Source: Alphaproteobacteria bacterium (GTDB lineage Bacteria > Pseudomonadota > Alphaproteobacteria > Sphingomonadales > Emcibacteraceae). Taken from it: DNA of 64,000 bases. The notes beneath the pieces are model-generated. The model was given only the letters and a program-made list of their open reading frames with translations, made no database searches and was not told the DNA's origin. Below, piece by piece: positions 9,238 to 16,720 of this stretch. The DNA lies in NCBI GenBank assembly GCA_030428615.1, contig JAUIDN010000005.1, positions 62,001 to 126,000 on the forward strand, in the 5' to 3' direction. Position 1 is the stretch's first letter, and each line of letters begins with the position of its first letter. The position numbers and the translations under genes are program-made.

Positions 9238-9251
9238 GTTATTATAATAAT
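9238..9251. promoter_or_regulatory. Palindromic operator over the promoter of the LigJ-HpaB-gentisate operon
   Basis: GTTATTATAATAAT is one mismatch from the perfect 14-bp palindrome at 13304. On the minus strand TATTAT (9249-9244) can act as a -10 box, with TTGACT at 9273-9268 as -35 and an 18-base spacer. The gene start is at 9208. The overlap between palindrome and -10 box suits repression, most simply by the MarR protein at 17793-18233. Confidence 0.6.
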
Positions 9252-9298
9252 ACCCAGTAAGAATCAGAGTCAAGCTCTATTGAACTGGAAAATAATTT

Positions 9299-9312
9299 GC
9301 TACTATAATAGC
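9299..9312. promoter_or_regulatory. Second palindromic operator, over the promoter of the HD-domain gene
   Basis: GCTACTATAATAGC shares the core of the other three sites in the island. On the plus strand TATAAT (9304-9309) is preceded 18 bases earlier by TTGAAC (9280-9285), a plausible promoter for the gene that starts at 9336. Two sites 61 bases apart in this divergent region could let one regulator control both directions. Confidence 0.5.
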
Positions 9313-9335
9313 GGGTTAAATATAGTGAGGTAAAA

Positions 9336-10124
9336 ATGGATAGACGTAAATTCCTGGCATCCGTAGGGGGCGCAACAGCACTGGCGGCAATGTCGTCTTC
9401 GGAAAAGGCCGACGCACTTGAACAGGCGATGAGTGAAGAACTGGACAGCATTGTTGTCAAACCTGGCCTGTGCACCACTTATGGCAGAGAAGGCGAACCT
9501 ATAAAAAAAGGCGTCAAACGCGATAAATATTTCATGATGGGGCATGACCCCCGTCTACCAAGAATGTCCGACAAACCGACGTTGATTGAATTTTACAAAA
9601 AACGTCTAGGTTCGGTGCAGCATATGCTTCAAAGCGCGCGACTTGCTAAAATTAACGGCCTTCCGGAAAAAGTCGTCCTGGCCTGCCTACTTCACGACAT
9701 ATCGGTCGGCGGACTGCTTCGCATGGATCACGGCTACTGGGGAGCACAGCTTGTCGCCCCCTATGTTGATGAAGAAGTGTCTTGGGCTATCAAATATCAT
9801 CAGTCACTCAGGTTTTATGCCGACGAAAGCGTGGGTTATACTTACCCGGAAGCCTACATTCGTTATTTCGGTCCGGATTTTAAACCGGAGCCATATGTTG
9901 CGGCGGATTCGGAATATGCCAGAAATCACAAATGGTACATGACAGCCCGCCAAATCACCATAAATGACGTTTATTCATTTGACCCTAACGTCACCGTGGA
10001 AATTGAAGATTTTGAAGACATTATCGGTCGTCATTTCAAACAGCCGGAGGAAGGATTGGGCTATGACAACAGTCCGTCAGCCCATATGTGGAGAACAATG
10101 ATTTTCCCCAACAACTTCCTTTAG
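9336..10124 (+). CDS. Tat-like exported HD-domain protein of unknown function
   Basis: This 262-residue protein begins DRRKFLASVGGATALAAM, a twin-arginine-like signal followed by a short hydrophobic stretch and an alanine-rich cleavage region. Beyond it, His96, His120-Asp121 (LLHDISVGG), His132, His155 and Asp211 form the H...HD...H...H...D series of HD-domain metalloproteins. This ligand count resembles the diiron oxygenase branch (PhnZ, myo-inositol oxygenase) more than simple phosphohydrolases, but the match is by pattern only. It is the first gene of a plus-strand pair with the MFS transporter, which overlaps its 3' end, and is under the shared operator. The function is unknown and may be periplasmic conversion of the aromatic substrate. 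Confidence 0.65.
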   Translation: MDRRKFLASVGGATALAAMSSSEKADALEQAMSEELDSIVVKPGLCTTYGREGEPIKKGVKRDKYFMMGHDPRLPRMSDKPTLIEFYKKRLGSVQHMLQSARLAKINGLPEKVVLACLLHDISVGGLLRMDHGYWGAQLVAPYVDEEVSWAIKYHQSLRFYADESVGYTYPEAYIRYFGPDFKPEPYVAADSEYARNHKWYMTARQITINDVYSFDPNVTVEIEDFEDIIGRHFKQPEEGLGYDNSPSAHMWRTMIFPNNFL

Positions 10125-11419
10125 GCCAAAAGTCTGTGAACATATTAGAGCATTATTTCACAAATAAAACACGCCCGGCACCGTTTTATTATGGGTGGAT
10201 GGTTGTGTTTGCGTCCTTCCTTTGTCACATGTTTATTTTTGGTGTGCCGACAGTGATGCTGCCACTGCTTTATGGCCCCATGACCGATCAATTCGGATGG
10301 AACAGAAGCGACGTTACTATTCTGGCGAGTGTCAAATTTATCTCAGGTGCATTTGCTGCATTTTTTATTGGCGAATTTATTCAACGATTTGGTGTCCGGC
10401 TAACAGCGTTTCTGACCAGCATGCTGGTTGGTCTAACGATGATCGGGTTCATATTCATTGACAAGCTATGGCATCTTGGCGTGATAGGGTTCTTCCTTGG
10501 CGTGGGCTCCATCAGCCTTGTGATCACGGTCAAGGTTATTGTTTCCAGATGGTTTCAGGGCCGTCTTGGCTTAGCCTTGGGGCTAGCGCTGCTGGGTACA
10601 TCCGCGGCAGGTTCAACCCTTACTTTCGTCATGGAACCATTGCTGGTTGAGTATGGCTGGAGGACCACCGTCGCGATATTGAGTGCCGGGATTTGGTTTA
10701 TCGCGCTGCCATTCTTCATGTTTATCGCGCGCGAATTCCCGGAAAATATGGGCCTTAAAACCGAAGGCACGGAAGACAGCAAAAACAAAACCATAAAAGA
10801 TCTTCCGCAACAGTTTCTTGATTTTGCCGCAACCGTTAAAGGAACAACGTTTATCGCCATGAGCGTTGGTGTTTTCCTGATTGGCTTCGTCGATCAGGGT
10901 CTTTTACAGCACACCGTTGAGTTCCTTGACAAGGATGCAGGACTTGGACGTGACCTTGCCCGTTATGGATTTAGTCTGCTGATGACGATAAGCCTTTTTG
11001 GCAAGGTCTGTTTCGGTTGGATATTCGACAAGCTCGCCATCAAGGGGGTAATTATATGTTACCTTTCAATCGGATTGGGCGCGCTTCTAGCCTTTCCGGT
11101 TGGTAGTATGGAAACATTGCTATTCTTCTGCATTGCACGTGGCATTTCCCACGGCGGCACGATTGTTGATGTCCCCTATCTTTGCCGGCAGGCATTCGGC
11201 CCGGCGATCCTCGCCAGAACCATCGGTACCATGACAATGATACTGTCAGCCGGCTTTGCGCTTGGCCCGTATGTTATCGGCCAAATATATGAAACCAGCG
11301 GCAGCTATGATAATGCATTTTATCTTTGTATCTTGCTTAGCCTGATCGCTGCGGCATCGTTAATGTGGGTAAAACCGGAATATCGAACCTGGCTCAAAAA
11401 TCAGGAACAACAGGATTAA
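10088..11419 (+). CDS. MFS transporter, probable aromatic acid uptake
   Basis: This 443-residue protein has twelve predicted membrane segments in two six-helix halves split by a polar loop near residues 215-240 (EFPENMGLKTEGTEDSKNK). The sequence from PFYYGWMVVFASFLCHMFIF onward resembles the oxalate/formate antiporter and monocarboxylate-porter branch. The first frame start is GTG at 10088, overlapping the HD gene by 37 bases. A GTG at 10136 is an alternative. Neither has a strong ribosome binding site, so translation may be coupled. Its place inside the catabolic island suggests import of the aromatic acid. The 3' end overlaps the convergent FAD monooxygenase gene by four bases. Confidence 0.85.
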   Translation: MENNDFPQQLPLGQKSVNILEHYFTNKTRPAPFYYGWMVVFASFLCHMFIFGVPTVMLPLLYGPMTDQFGWNRSDVTILASVKFISGAFAAFFIGEFIQRFGVRLTAFLTSMLVGLTMIGFIFIDKLWHLGVIGFFLGVGSISLVITVKVIVSRWFQGRLGLALGLALLGTSAAGSTLTFVMEPLLVEYGWRTTVAILSAGIWFIALPFFMFIAREFPENMGLKTEGTEDSKNKTIKDLPQQFLDFAATVKGTTFIAMSVGVFLIGFVDQGLLQHTVEFLDKDAGLGRDLARYGFSLLMTISLFGKVCFGWIFDKLAIKGVIICYLSIGLGALLAFPVGSMETLLFFCIARGISHGGTIVDVPYLCRQAFGPAILARTIGTMTMILSAGFALGPYVIGQIYETSGSYDNAFYLCILLSLIAAASLMWVKPEYRTWLKNQEQQD

Positions 11420-12603
11420 ACAAGTTCCACTGTAAGGGGGTCGTACGCATACAGCCATTCATTGCGTTCTTTTGCGACATTGCGTTTTTTAAACCCGGCT
11501 TCAAATTCCCGCTTGTTCGATAAATGGTAAAGGTCGCCAAGCTCTGTGGAGCCCGTTACAATTTTTGCGGCACGGTCAACACGGTTTCGCTGAAACATAT
11601 CAAGCGCATCCGGCACATTTTCGTTCATATTTATTGACCGGGTTAAAACCGCTGCATCTTCGATCGCCATTACGGCACCCGACGCCATATAAGGCAATGT
11701 CGGATGGGCAGCATCACCCATAATGACCGCACGGTCAGTTCTCCAATTATAAATCGGTTTTCTATTATTTAGGGCCCAGCGGTAGCACTGATCCTTATCA
11801 ATATTATCAATTATGGTCTGAATGTCTCTGTGCCATCCGGCAAAATCGTCCTTCAGTTCCTGCCAATCCGCTTTAACGGTCCAGGATTCTTCCTGCCAAC
11901 TGTCATTTTCAACACAGGCGACAAAATTCAAAACCTTGCCGGAACGGAGATAATAGACAACTGCATGCTTTTTTGGGCCGCACCAGATCGCGGAGATGAT
12001 ATCCATAAAATTTCCCGGCAACCGTTCGGTGAGGACGGTCGCCCGCCACGCAACCTGGCCTGTATAATCTGGCGGTGTCTTACCGACAATCTGATCACGG
12101 ATTGCTGACTTAATGCCATCGGCACCAATTACAATATCCCCTTCTATTCGCCGCCCATCGGCGAGCAATAAGAATATCCCGTCATCCGTTTCCTCAAACC
12201 CCGTGACTTCCGCGTTAAGTGTCACGCAATCCGCGTCCTGATCCAACACGCAGTCGGCCAGTATTTGATGAATATCGCTTCTATGAATATGGTAATAAGG
12301 CGCCCCATGCATTTGCAGATGCTGCTCCGCAAGAGGAACCCGGTGAAGAACTTCTCCGGTGTTATAAAGCCTGAATTCAAAAGCTTTCGGCTTCACGGCA
12401 ACTTCAGCGAGCCTTTTTTCAAGACCAAGATTGTGTAATACCTTTACGGCGGGAGCGCTGCATTGAATGCCTGCACCAATCTCACCAAGTTCCGGCGCCT
12501 GTTCAAAAATGCGGACATTATAGCCATCCTTAAGCAAGGATGCCGCGGCGGCCAATCCCCCTATTCCCGCGCCAGCGATGAGAATTCTTGTTGATTTATC
12601 CAT
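11416..12603 (-). CDS. FAD-dependent monooxygenase, 3-hydroxybenzoate 6-hydroxylase-like
   Basis: This 395-residue flavoprotein has the GxGxxG Rossmann motif near its start (ILIAGAGIGGLAAAASLL), a DG motif (GADGIKSAIRDQIVG) and the FAD-binding GDAAHPTLPYMASGAVMAIE, which define group A aromatic hydroxylases. Family members close in layout are 3-hydroxybenzoate 6-hydroxylase and salicylate hydroxylases. With gentisate dioxygenase in the same island, para-hydroxylation of 3-hydroxybenzoate (or 5-hydroxylation of salicylate) to gentisate is the best reading. It follows an RraA-family gene by two bases in an operon that starts at the 13304 operator. Confidence 0.82.
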   Translation of the reverse strand: MDKSTRILIAGAGIGGLAAAASLLKDGYNVRIFEQAPELGEIGAGIQCSAPAVKVLHNLGLEKRLAEVAVKPKAFEFRLYNTGEVLHRVPLAEQHLQMHGAPYYHIHRSDIHQILADCVLDQDADCVTLNAEVTGFEETDDGIFLLLADGRRIEGDIVIGADGIKSAIRDQIVGKTPPDYTGQVAWRATVLTERLPGNFMDIISAIWCGPKKHAVVYYLRSGKVLNFVACVENDSWQEESWTVKADWQELKDDFAGWHRDIQTIIDNIDKDQCYRWALNNRKPIYNWRTDRAVIMGDAAHPTLPYMASGAVMAIEDAAVLTRSINMNENVPDALDMFQRNRVDRAAKIVTGSTELGDLYHLSNKREFEAGFKKRNVAKERNEWLYAYDPLTVELV

Positions 12604-12605
12604 CT

Positions 12606-13271
12606 CTATTTGCCCATGTCGTCGAGCATATTTTCATAATTGGACCCCATCACTTCACCGACCGGTTTGCCGGACCGCACGGCTTCGGTCATTAATTGTT
12701 CCTTCGCAACAATCCTTTCCGCTATTTTGATGATATCTTCAGCATTATCCTTTGGAATAAACACAACGGCGCTTCCATCTGCGATGACAATATCGCCTTC
12801 ATTCACCTTTACCCCACCGACTTCTATTTCCGTGTTAAAAGATTGCTCATATATTCTACCACGTGCCGTCCTCGCGGTATGTCCACGTGCATAGACACTG
12901 AAGCCAAGCCCCGCCGCTTCATCAATGTCACGCGCTGGCCCTTCAACAATCACGCCTTCAATACTATTATACTGCGCCGCGTTGGAGAGAACACCGCCCC
13001 AACCCGCAGCGTCCAGCCCCGTACTTTGTTCAATAACAATCACGTTGCCCGCAGAACCGGCCTCGATGGCGCCGGAACAAAGATGCCTGACCGATCCGCC
13101 CGCAGGCGGCTTTGTGCCCAGCTTCACTGTAAGCACCCGCCCCACAATCTTATTTTTTGTGGTTTGATTGGTTATACCAGTCACTTCCCCGGGAAGCCCA
13201 ACACTGTCCATGGCATCTGAAACCGCGCAGCTATCCATTTTTTTTAACCGTTCCAATAGCATATCACTCAT
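12606..13271 (-). CDS. RraA/LigK-family protein (first of three)
   Basis: This 221-residue protein has the family fold: DSCAVSDAMDSVGLPG at the start, GWGGVLSNAAQYNSIEGVIV in the middle, then EGPARDIDEAAGLGFSVYAR. Class II pyruvate aldolases of this family (LigK/GalC) have a DGxxRD motif. Here it reads EGPARD, so the conserved Asp is Glu, while the Arg-Asp pair is kept. It may cleave 4-carboxy-4-hydroxy-2-oxoadipate or a related acid, or act as a decarboxylase. It is the first gene of the two-gene operon with the FAD monooxygenase and starts 33 bases from the palindromic operator. Confidence 0.78.
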   Translation of the reverse strand: MSDMLLERLKKMDSCAVSDAMDSVGLPGEVTGITNQTTKNKIVGRVLTVKLGTKPPAGGSVRHLCSGAIEAGSAGNVIVIEQSTGLDAAGWGGVLSNAAQYNSIEGVIVEGPARDIDEAAGLGFSVYARGHTARTARGRIYEQSFNTEIEVGGVKVNEGDIVIADGSAVVFIPKDNAEDIIKIAERIVAKEQLMTEAVRSGKPVGEVMGSNYENMLDDMGK

Positions 13272-13303
13272 TGTAGGTCCGCCTTTTTAATTGCAATTAT
13301 ACT

Positions 13304-13317
13304 GTTATTATAATAAC
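13304..13317. promoter_or_regulatory. Perfect 14-bp palindromic operator in a divergent promoter region
   Basis: GTTATTATAATAAC is a perfect palindrome and the best copy of the island's shared element. On the minus strand TATTAT (13315-13310) lies 16 bases after a perfect TTGACA (13337-13332), a good promoter for the RraA-monooxygenase operon. The palindrome also contains TATAAT on the plus strand, which could serve the divergent maleylacetate reductase gene, though no -35 box is clear there. It could block both directions at once. Confidence 0.65.
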
Positions 13318-13353
13318 GTTCACTGACCCACTGTCAAGCACAGGAAAGAGAAT

Positions 13354-14415
13354 ATGCAGTTTGATTACGAACCCGTCCCAAGCAGGGTTGTGTTCGGCGA
13401 AAATTCAGCTTTAAGGTTGAAAGAAGAAGTCACCGCGCTTGGCGGAAATAGAGTTCTGATTGTCTGTACAAAAAACATGGTGGGGCGGGCAAAACACGTC
13501 ATAGTTTCACTTGGTGAGATGTGTGTCGGAATATTTGACGGCGTGGAGCCGCATTGTCCGGAAAATATCGCCATGTCCGCGCTTGATATGTTTGAAAAGA
13601 AAAATGCAGACCTGATTGTCGCGATTGGCGGGGGATCAACCATTGGCGTTGGTAAGGCCATAACCCTTAGAACGGATGCACCATTTATCGTTGTGGTGAC
13701 AACCCCGTGTGGTTCGGAAAGCACGCCTATTCACGGAATGCTCATTGGAAATAAAAAGAAAACCGGCCGTGACCGTAAGGTAATCGCCAAAACATCTATT
13801 TATGATCCCGTTCTTACCACAAGTATGAATGCGCATCACACTGCGACAATTGGGATGAATAGCCTGGCTCATTGTGTTGAAGCGCTCTACGCAAAAATAA
13901 GAAGCCCAATTTCTGATTTGATGGCTGTTGAAGGCATTAAAGCATTAACCGCCGGCATTCCTGCGAGTATCGCCACGCCAAACGATCTTAAGGCGCGGGA
14001 GCAGGTGCTTTACGGCGGTATGCTGAGCGGCCATTGCGTCACACTTGCCGGCATTGCCATCCACCACAAACTTTGTCATGTGTTGGGTGGCCATCACGGC
14101 ATCCCCCACGGTGAAAGTAACAGCGTCATACTGCCTTATGCGGTTGCCTATAACGAAACAGCGGCGCCGGACGCAATGGACATAATAAAAACAGTTATGG
14201 GAACAGACAGTGCATCCGGCGGAATATACGATTTTACCACAAAAATCAGCGCCCCAAAAAGCCTGAAAGAACTGGGTATGAAGGAAGGTGATCTGGACAT
14301 CGCCGCGCGGGAAACAGTTGACACAACACCTTACAACCCGAAACAGGTTGACATAAAATCAGTTCGCGAAATGCTGCAACAGGCATACGAAGGGGTCAGG
14401 CCTGTTCCCTTGTAA
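13354..14415 (+). CDS. Maleylacetate reductase-like iron-containing alcohol dehydrogenase
   Basis: The 353 residues match maleylacetate reductases. The opening FDYEPVPSRVVFGENSALRL is the family hallmark. IVAIGGGSTIGVGKAI binds NAD(P)H, and metal-binding histidines occur in MNSLAHCVEALYA and HVLGGHHGIPHGESN. Maleylacetate reductase reduces maleylacetate to 3-oxoadipate in hydroxyquinol and resorcinol routes. No hydroxyquinol 1,2-dioxygenase is seen here, so its substrate may be a different 2-ene-4-oxo acid made by the LigB-type dioxygenase. The gene is a single unit, divergent from the RraA gene, under the shared operator, and converges with the flavin reductase gene. Confidence 0.8.
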   Translation: MQFDYEPVPSRVVFGENSALRLKEEVTALGGNRVLIVCTKNMVGRAKHVIVSLGEMCVGIFDGVEPHCPENIAMSALDMFEKKNADLIVAIGGGSTIGVGKAITLRTDAPFIVVVTTPCGSESTPIHGMLIGNKKKTGRDRKVIAKTSIYDPVLTTSMNAHHTATIGMNSLAHCVEALYAKIRSPISDLMAVEGIKALTAGIPASIATPNDLKAREQVLYGGMLSGHCVTLAGIAIHHKLCHVLGGHHGIPHGESNSVILPYAVAYNETAAPDAMDIIKTVMGTDSASGGIYDFTTKISAPKSLKELGMKEGDLDIAARETVDTTPYNPKQVDIKSVREMLQQAYEGVRPVPL

Positions 14416-14478
14416 TATCAAACCATTTAACATTAAAATCACCGCAGAGGATACTTGAAACCGATCCCACAAATGCAG

Positions 14479-15402
14479 TTATATTTCCCGACGATAAATT
14501 AATTTACGCAACATGGATTTAAGCATTTCAATTTCCTGATCAGTATATCCGTCAAGGACTTCCTGTTCAAAACGTTCCGCGCGGCACTGAACGGTATTTA
14601 AATGCGACATCCCCTGTTCTGATATAACCAGTTTGTCATTTTCCAGTCTGGTAAGATGACCATTATCACACAACCAAGTCACGGACATTGCCACCGATGC
14701 CATATCGACACGTATTGCTTTTGACAGTTCATTCACCGTCAGCTCCGGCGTATGACTTAAGTGAACCAATATTCTCGCATGGGCGACCGGAATTCCTTCG
14801 TCCTGCAGTTCCTGATAAAACGGATCTGATATTTCCCAATAACTACGTAGCAGGAGTGGTATGATAAAATCATCACTTGAAGAGCGCGCCGCCTCATCCG
14901 GCTCCGCCTGCCTCGTCGCGGGATGCCTTGCCGCGATTGCGTATTGACCATTGGCATAAAGCAGCGGTTTTCGATCACCAATATTGAAATGCTCCACTTG
15001 ACCGATGAAAATTAAATGATCTCCACCATCATGTGTTTCTACATTTTTGCATTCAAGATGCGCGACGGCCCCCGCCAGTAACGGCAAACCATATTTGCTA
15101 TCAATAAGTTCAACACCGGCAAATTTTTCATCACTTGGGCTTGCAAATTTATTTGAAAGATCCATTTGATCAGATGCCAAAACATTCACCGCAAAATGCG
15201 AAGCATTTTTGAGCGCATCCAGACTGTTGGATCTTTTATCAAGGCTCCAGAGTATCATTGGCGGATCAAGGCTCAATGAGCTAAATGAATTCACTGTCAA
15301 ACCAAGCTTGGTACCATCAGGGGCCACAGCGGTAATAACCGTGATCCCGGTGGCAAATTTTCCAAAGCAGTTCCTGAGTTCCCGTGTATCAATATCTGTC
15401 AT
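14479..15402 (-). CDS. Flavin reductase fused to a MarR-like domain (two-component monooxygenase reductase)
   Basis: The 307 residues hold two domains. Residues 1-165 are an HpaC-type flavin reductase (RNCFGKFATGITVITA, then GLTVNSFSSLSLDPPMILWS). Residues about 185-305 are a winged helix of MarR type (AHARILVHLSHTPELTVNEL, then VAMSVTWLCDNGHLTRLEND). The same architecture is known in the C1 reductase of Acinetobacter baumannii 4-hydroxyphenylacetate hydroxylase, where the C-terminal domain restrains activity until substrate binds. It probably supplies FADH2 or FMNH2 to the HpaB-type oxygenase 6 kb away. It is the last gene of the LigB-RraA-RraA operon. Confidence 0.85.
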   Translation of the reverse strand: MTDIDTRELRNCFGKFATGITVITAVAPDGTKLGLTVNSFSSLSLDPPMILWSLDKRSNSLDALKNASHFAVNVLASDQMDLSNKFASPSDEKFAGVELIDSKYGLPLLAGAVAHLECKNVETHDGGDHLIFIGQVEHFNIGDRKPLLYANGQYAIAARHPATRQAEPDEAARSSSDDFIIPLLLRSYWEISDPFYQELQDEGIPVAHARILVHLSHTPELTVNELSKAIRVDMASVAMSVTWLCDNGHLTRLENDKLVISEQGMSHLNTVQCRAERFEQEVLDGYTDQEIEMLKSMLRKLIYRREI

Positions 15403-15430
15403 TATCTGTCATACCCTTTTTAAGCATCAT

Positions 15431-16045
15431 TCACGGAAACTTATAAATCTCCAAACTGCTTTCACCTGCTTTTAGGCGCCTTCGAACATCTTCTTCCTTG
15501 GCTTCACGCTTTTCAGATGCATCGATCACTTCGTTAATCCGTGCAGCAGGTATAACCACCAGACCATCACGGTCACCAAAAATAGCATCCCCTGCGCAGA
15601 TTTCAATACCGCCAATGGAAATAGGCGAACCAATCGTTCCCCCCCTTTCCTTCCCGGTACCAAGAATATTAAGACCACGGGCAAAGACGGGAAAACCAAG
15701 CTTGTCAATATCGTCCGCGTCACGAACGCACCCATCAATCACCAGACCATTTAAACCCCTGTGCTGCGCAGCACAGGTCAGTATATCCCCCCAATAACCT
15801 GCATCGGGCATTCCATCCAGACTCGCAACAAGCACATCTCCTGGTTGGGCTCGGTAAATTGCTTCATGCATATTTATATTGCTGCGGGACAAACAATGAA
15901 GCGGAAATACAATACCACTTAATTTCATATTCCGCGAAATTGGTTTGATATACCCGGGCAGTGCTCCAATTTGCCCCGCTGCTTCATGGATCGTCGCTGT
16001 GCCGAACGCGCCGAGCCTCTTTATCTGTTCCATTTGTGGGCGCAT
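15431..16045 (-). CDS. RraA/LigK-family protein (second of three)
   Basis: At 204 residues this is the shortest of the three RraA relatives. It keeps IDGCVRDADDIDKLGFPVFAR, with the DGxxRD active-site motif of the aldolase and decarboxylase members, and WGDILTCAAQHRGLNGLV before it. Its ATG follows the stop of the third RraA gene with no spacer, so the two are almost certainly translated together. Hydroxy-oxo-acid aldolase or oxaloacetate decarboxylase activity is likely. The RNase E inhibitor role of E. coli RraA is unlikely in this setting. Confidence 0.78.
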   Translation of the reverse strand: MRPQMEQIKRLGAFGTATIHEAAGQIGALPGYIKPISRNMKLSGIVFPLHCLSRSNINMHEAIYRAQPGDVLVASLDGMPDAGYWGDILTCAAQHRGLNGLVIDGCVRDADDIDKLGFPVFARGLNILGTGKERGGTIGSPISIGGIEICAGDAIFGDRDGLVVIPAARINEVIDASEKREAKEEDVRRRLKAGESSLEIYKFP

Positions 16046-16720
16046 TCATTCCTCCCGCGTTTGAAGGCTGTGGTATTTGTTGGCTTCACGGGCTTCGTCA
16101 AGACGCATTCCTTTTTCAAGGGCCGCACGGATTTTTTGCTCTGCAGCTTCAATCGCTTCCGCTGTTTCAAGAACTTCTTCTTCGCGCTCCCTGGGGATCA
16201 CAATGACCCCATCGCTATCACCACGCATCAGATCACCGGGGTGCACTTTTGCATTTCCGATATTGACCGGTACATTTGTAGCATCGACCTGTACGCGGTC
16301 CTTGCCGGTCCGCATCGAATAGCTGCGGCTATAAACGGGATACCCAAGTTCAAGACATAAATGAACATCGCGGCAAGCGCCGTCAATGACAGTACCGGCC
16401 ACATTTTTTTTATGGGCCAGATAAGTTAAAATATCCCCCCAAACGGTCGCATCTTCGCGCCCTCCATTATCCAGAACAACAACCGTTCCGGGTTCAAGGT
16501 CATCAATATAATCCCCAACCGTACCCGGTTCAACATCCGCAGGGCCGTAAAGAATGGTATAGGCACGCCCCGTCATTCTAAAGCTGTGATCCCGTGGTTT
16601 AATACCAAGACATTGCCCCTTGATACCGAGCTTATCAAGCGCATCACTTATCGTCGCCGTATCAAGCTTCGACGCGCGCTTTACTGCCTGATCCATATTT
16701 TTCTCCTCCATTAACGCCAA
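16046..16720 (-). CDS. RraA/LigK-family protein (third of three), probable hydroxy-oxoadipate aldolase
   Basis: This 224-residue protein has KLDTATISDALDKLGIKGQC, then ATVWGDILTYLAHKKNVAGT and the complete IDGACRDVHLCLELGYPVYS motif. The C-terminus is an extended helix rich in charge (EAAEQKIRAALEKGMRLDEA). LigK/GalC aldolases split 4-carboxy-4-hydroxy-2-oxoadipate into pyruvate and oxaloacetate, directly after the LigJ reaction. Being next to the LigB-type dioxygenase (10-base overlap) makes this the best LigK candidate of the three. Confidence 0.78.
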   Translation of the reverse strand: MALMEEKNMDQAVKRASKLDTATISDALDKLGIKGQCLGIKPRDHSFRMTGRAYTILYGPADVEPGTVGDYIDDLEPGTVVVLDNGGREDATVWGDILTYLAHKKNVAGTVIDGACRDVHLCLELGYPVYSRSYSMRTGKDRVQVDATNVPVNIGNAKVHPGDLMRGDSDGVIVIPREREEEVLETAEAIEAAEQKIRAALEKGMRLDEAREANKYHSLQTREE

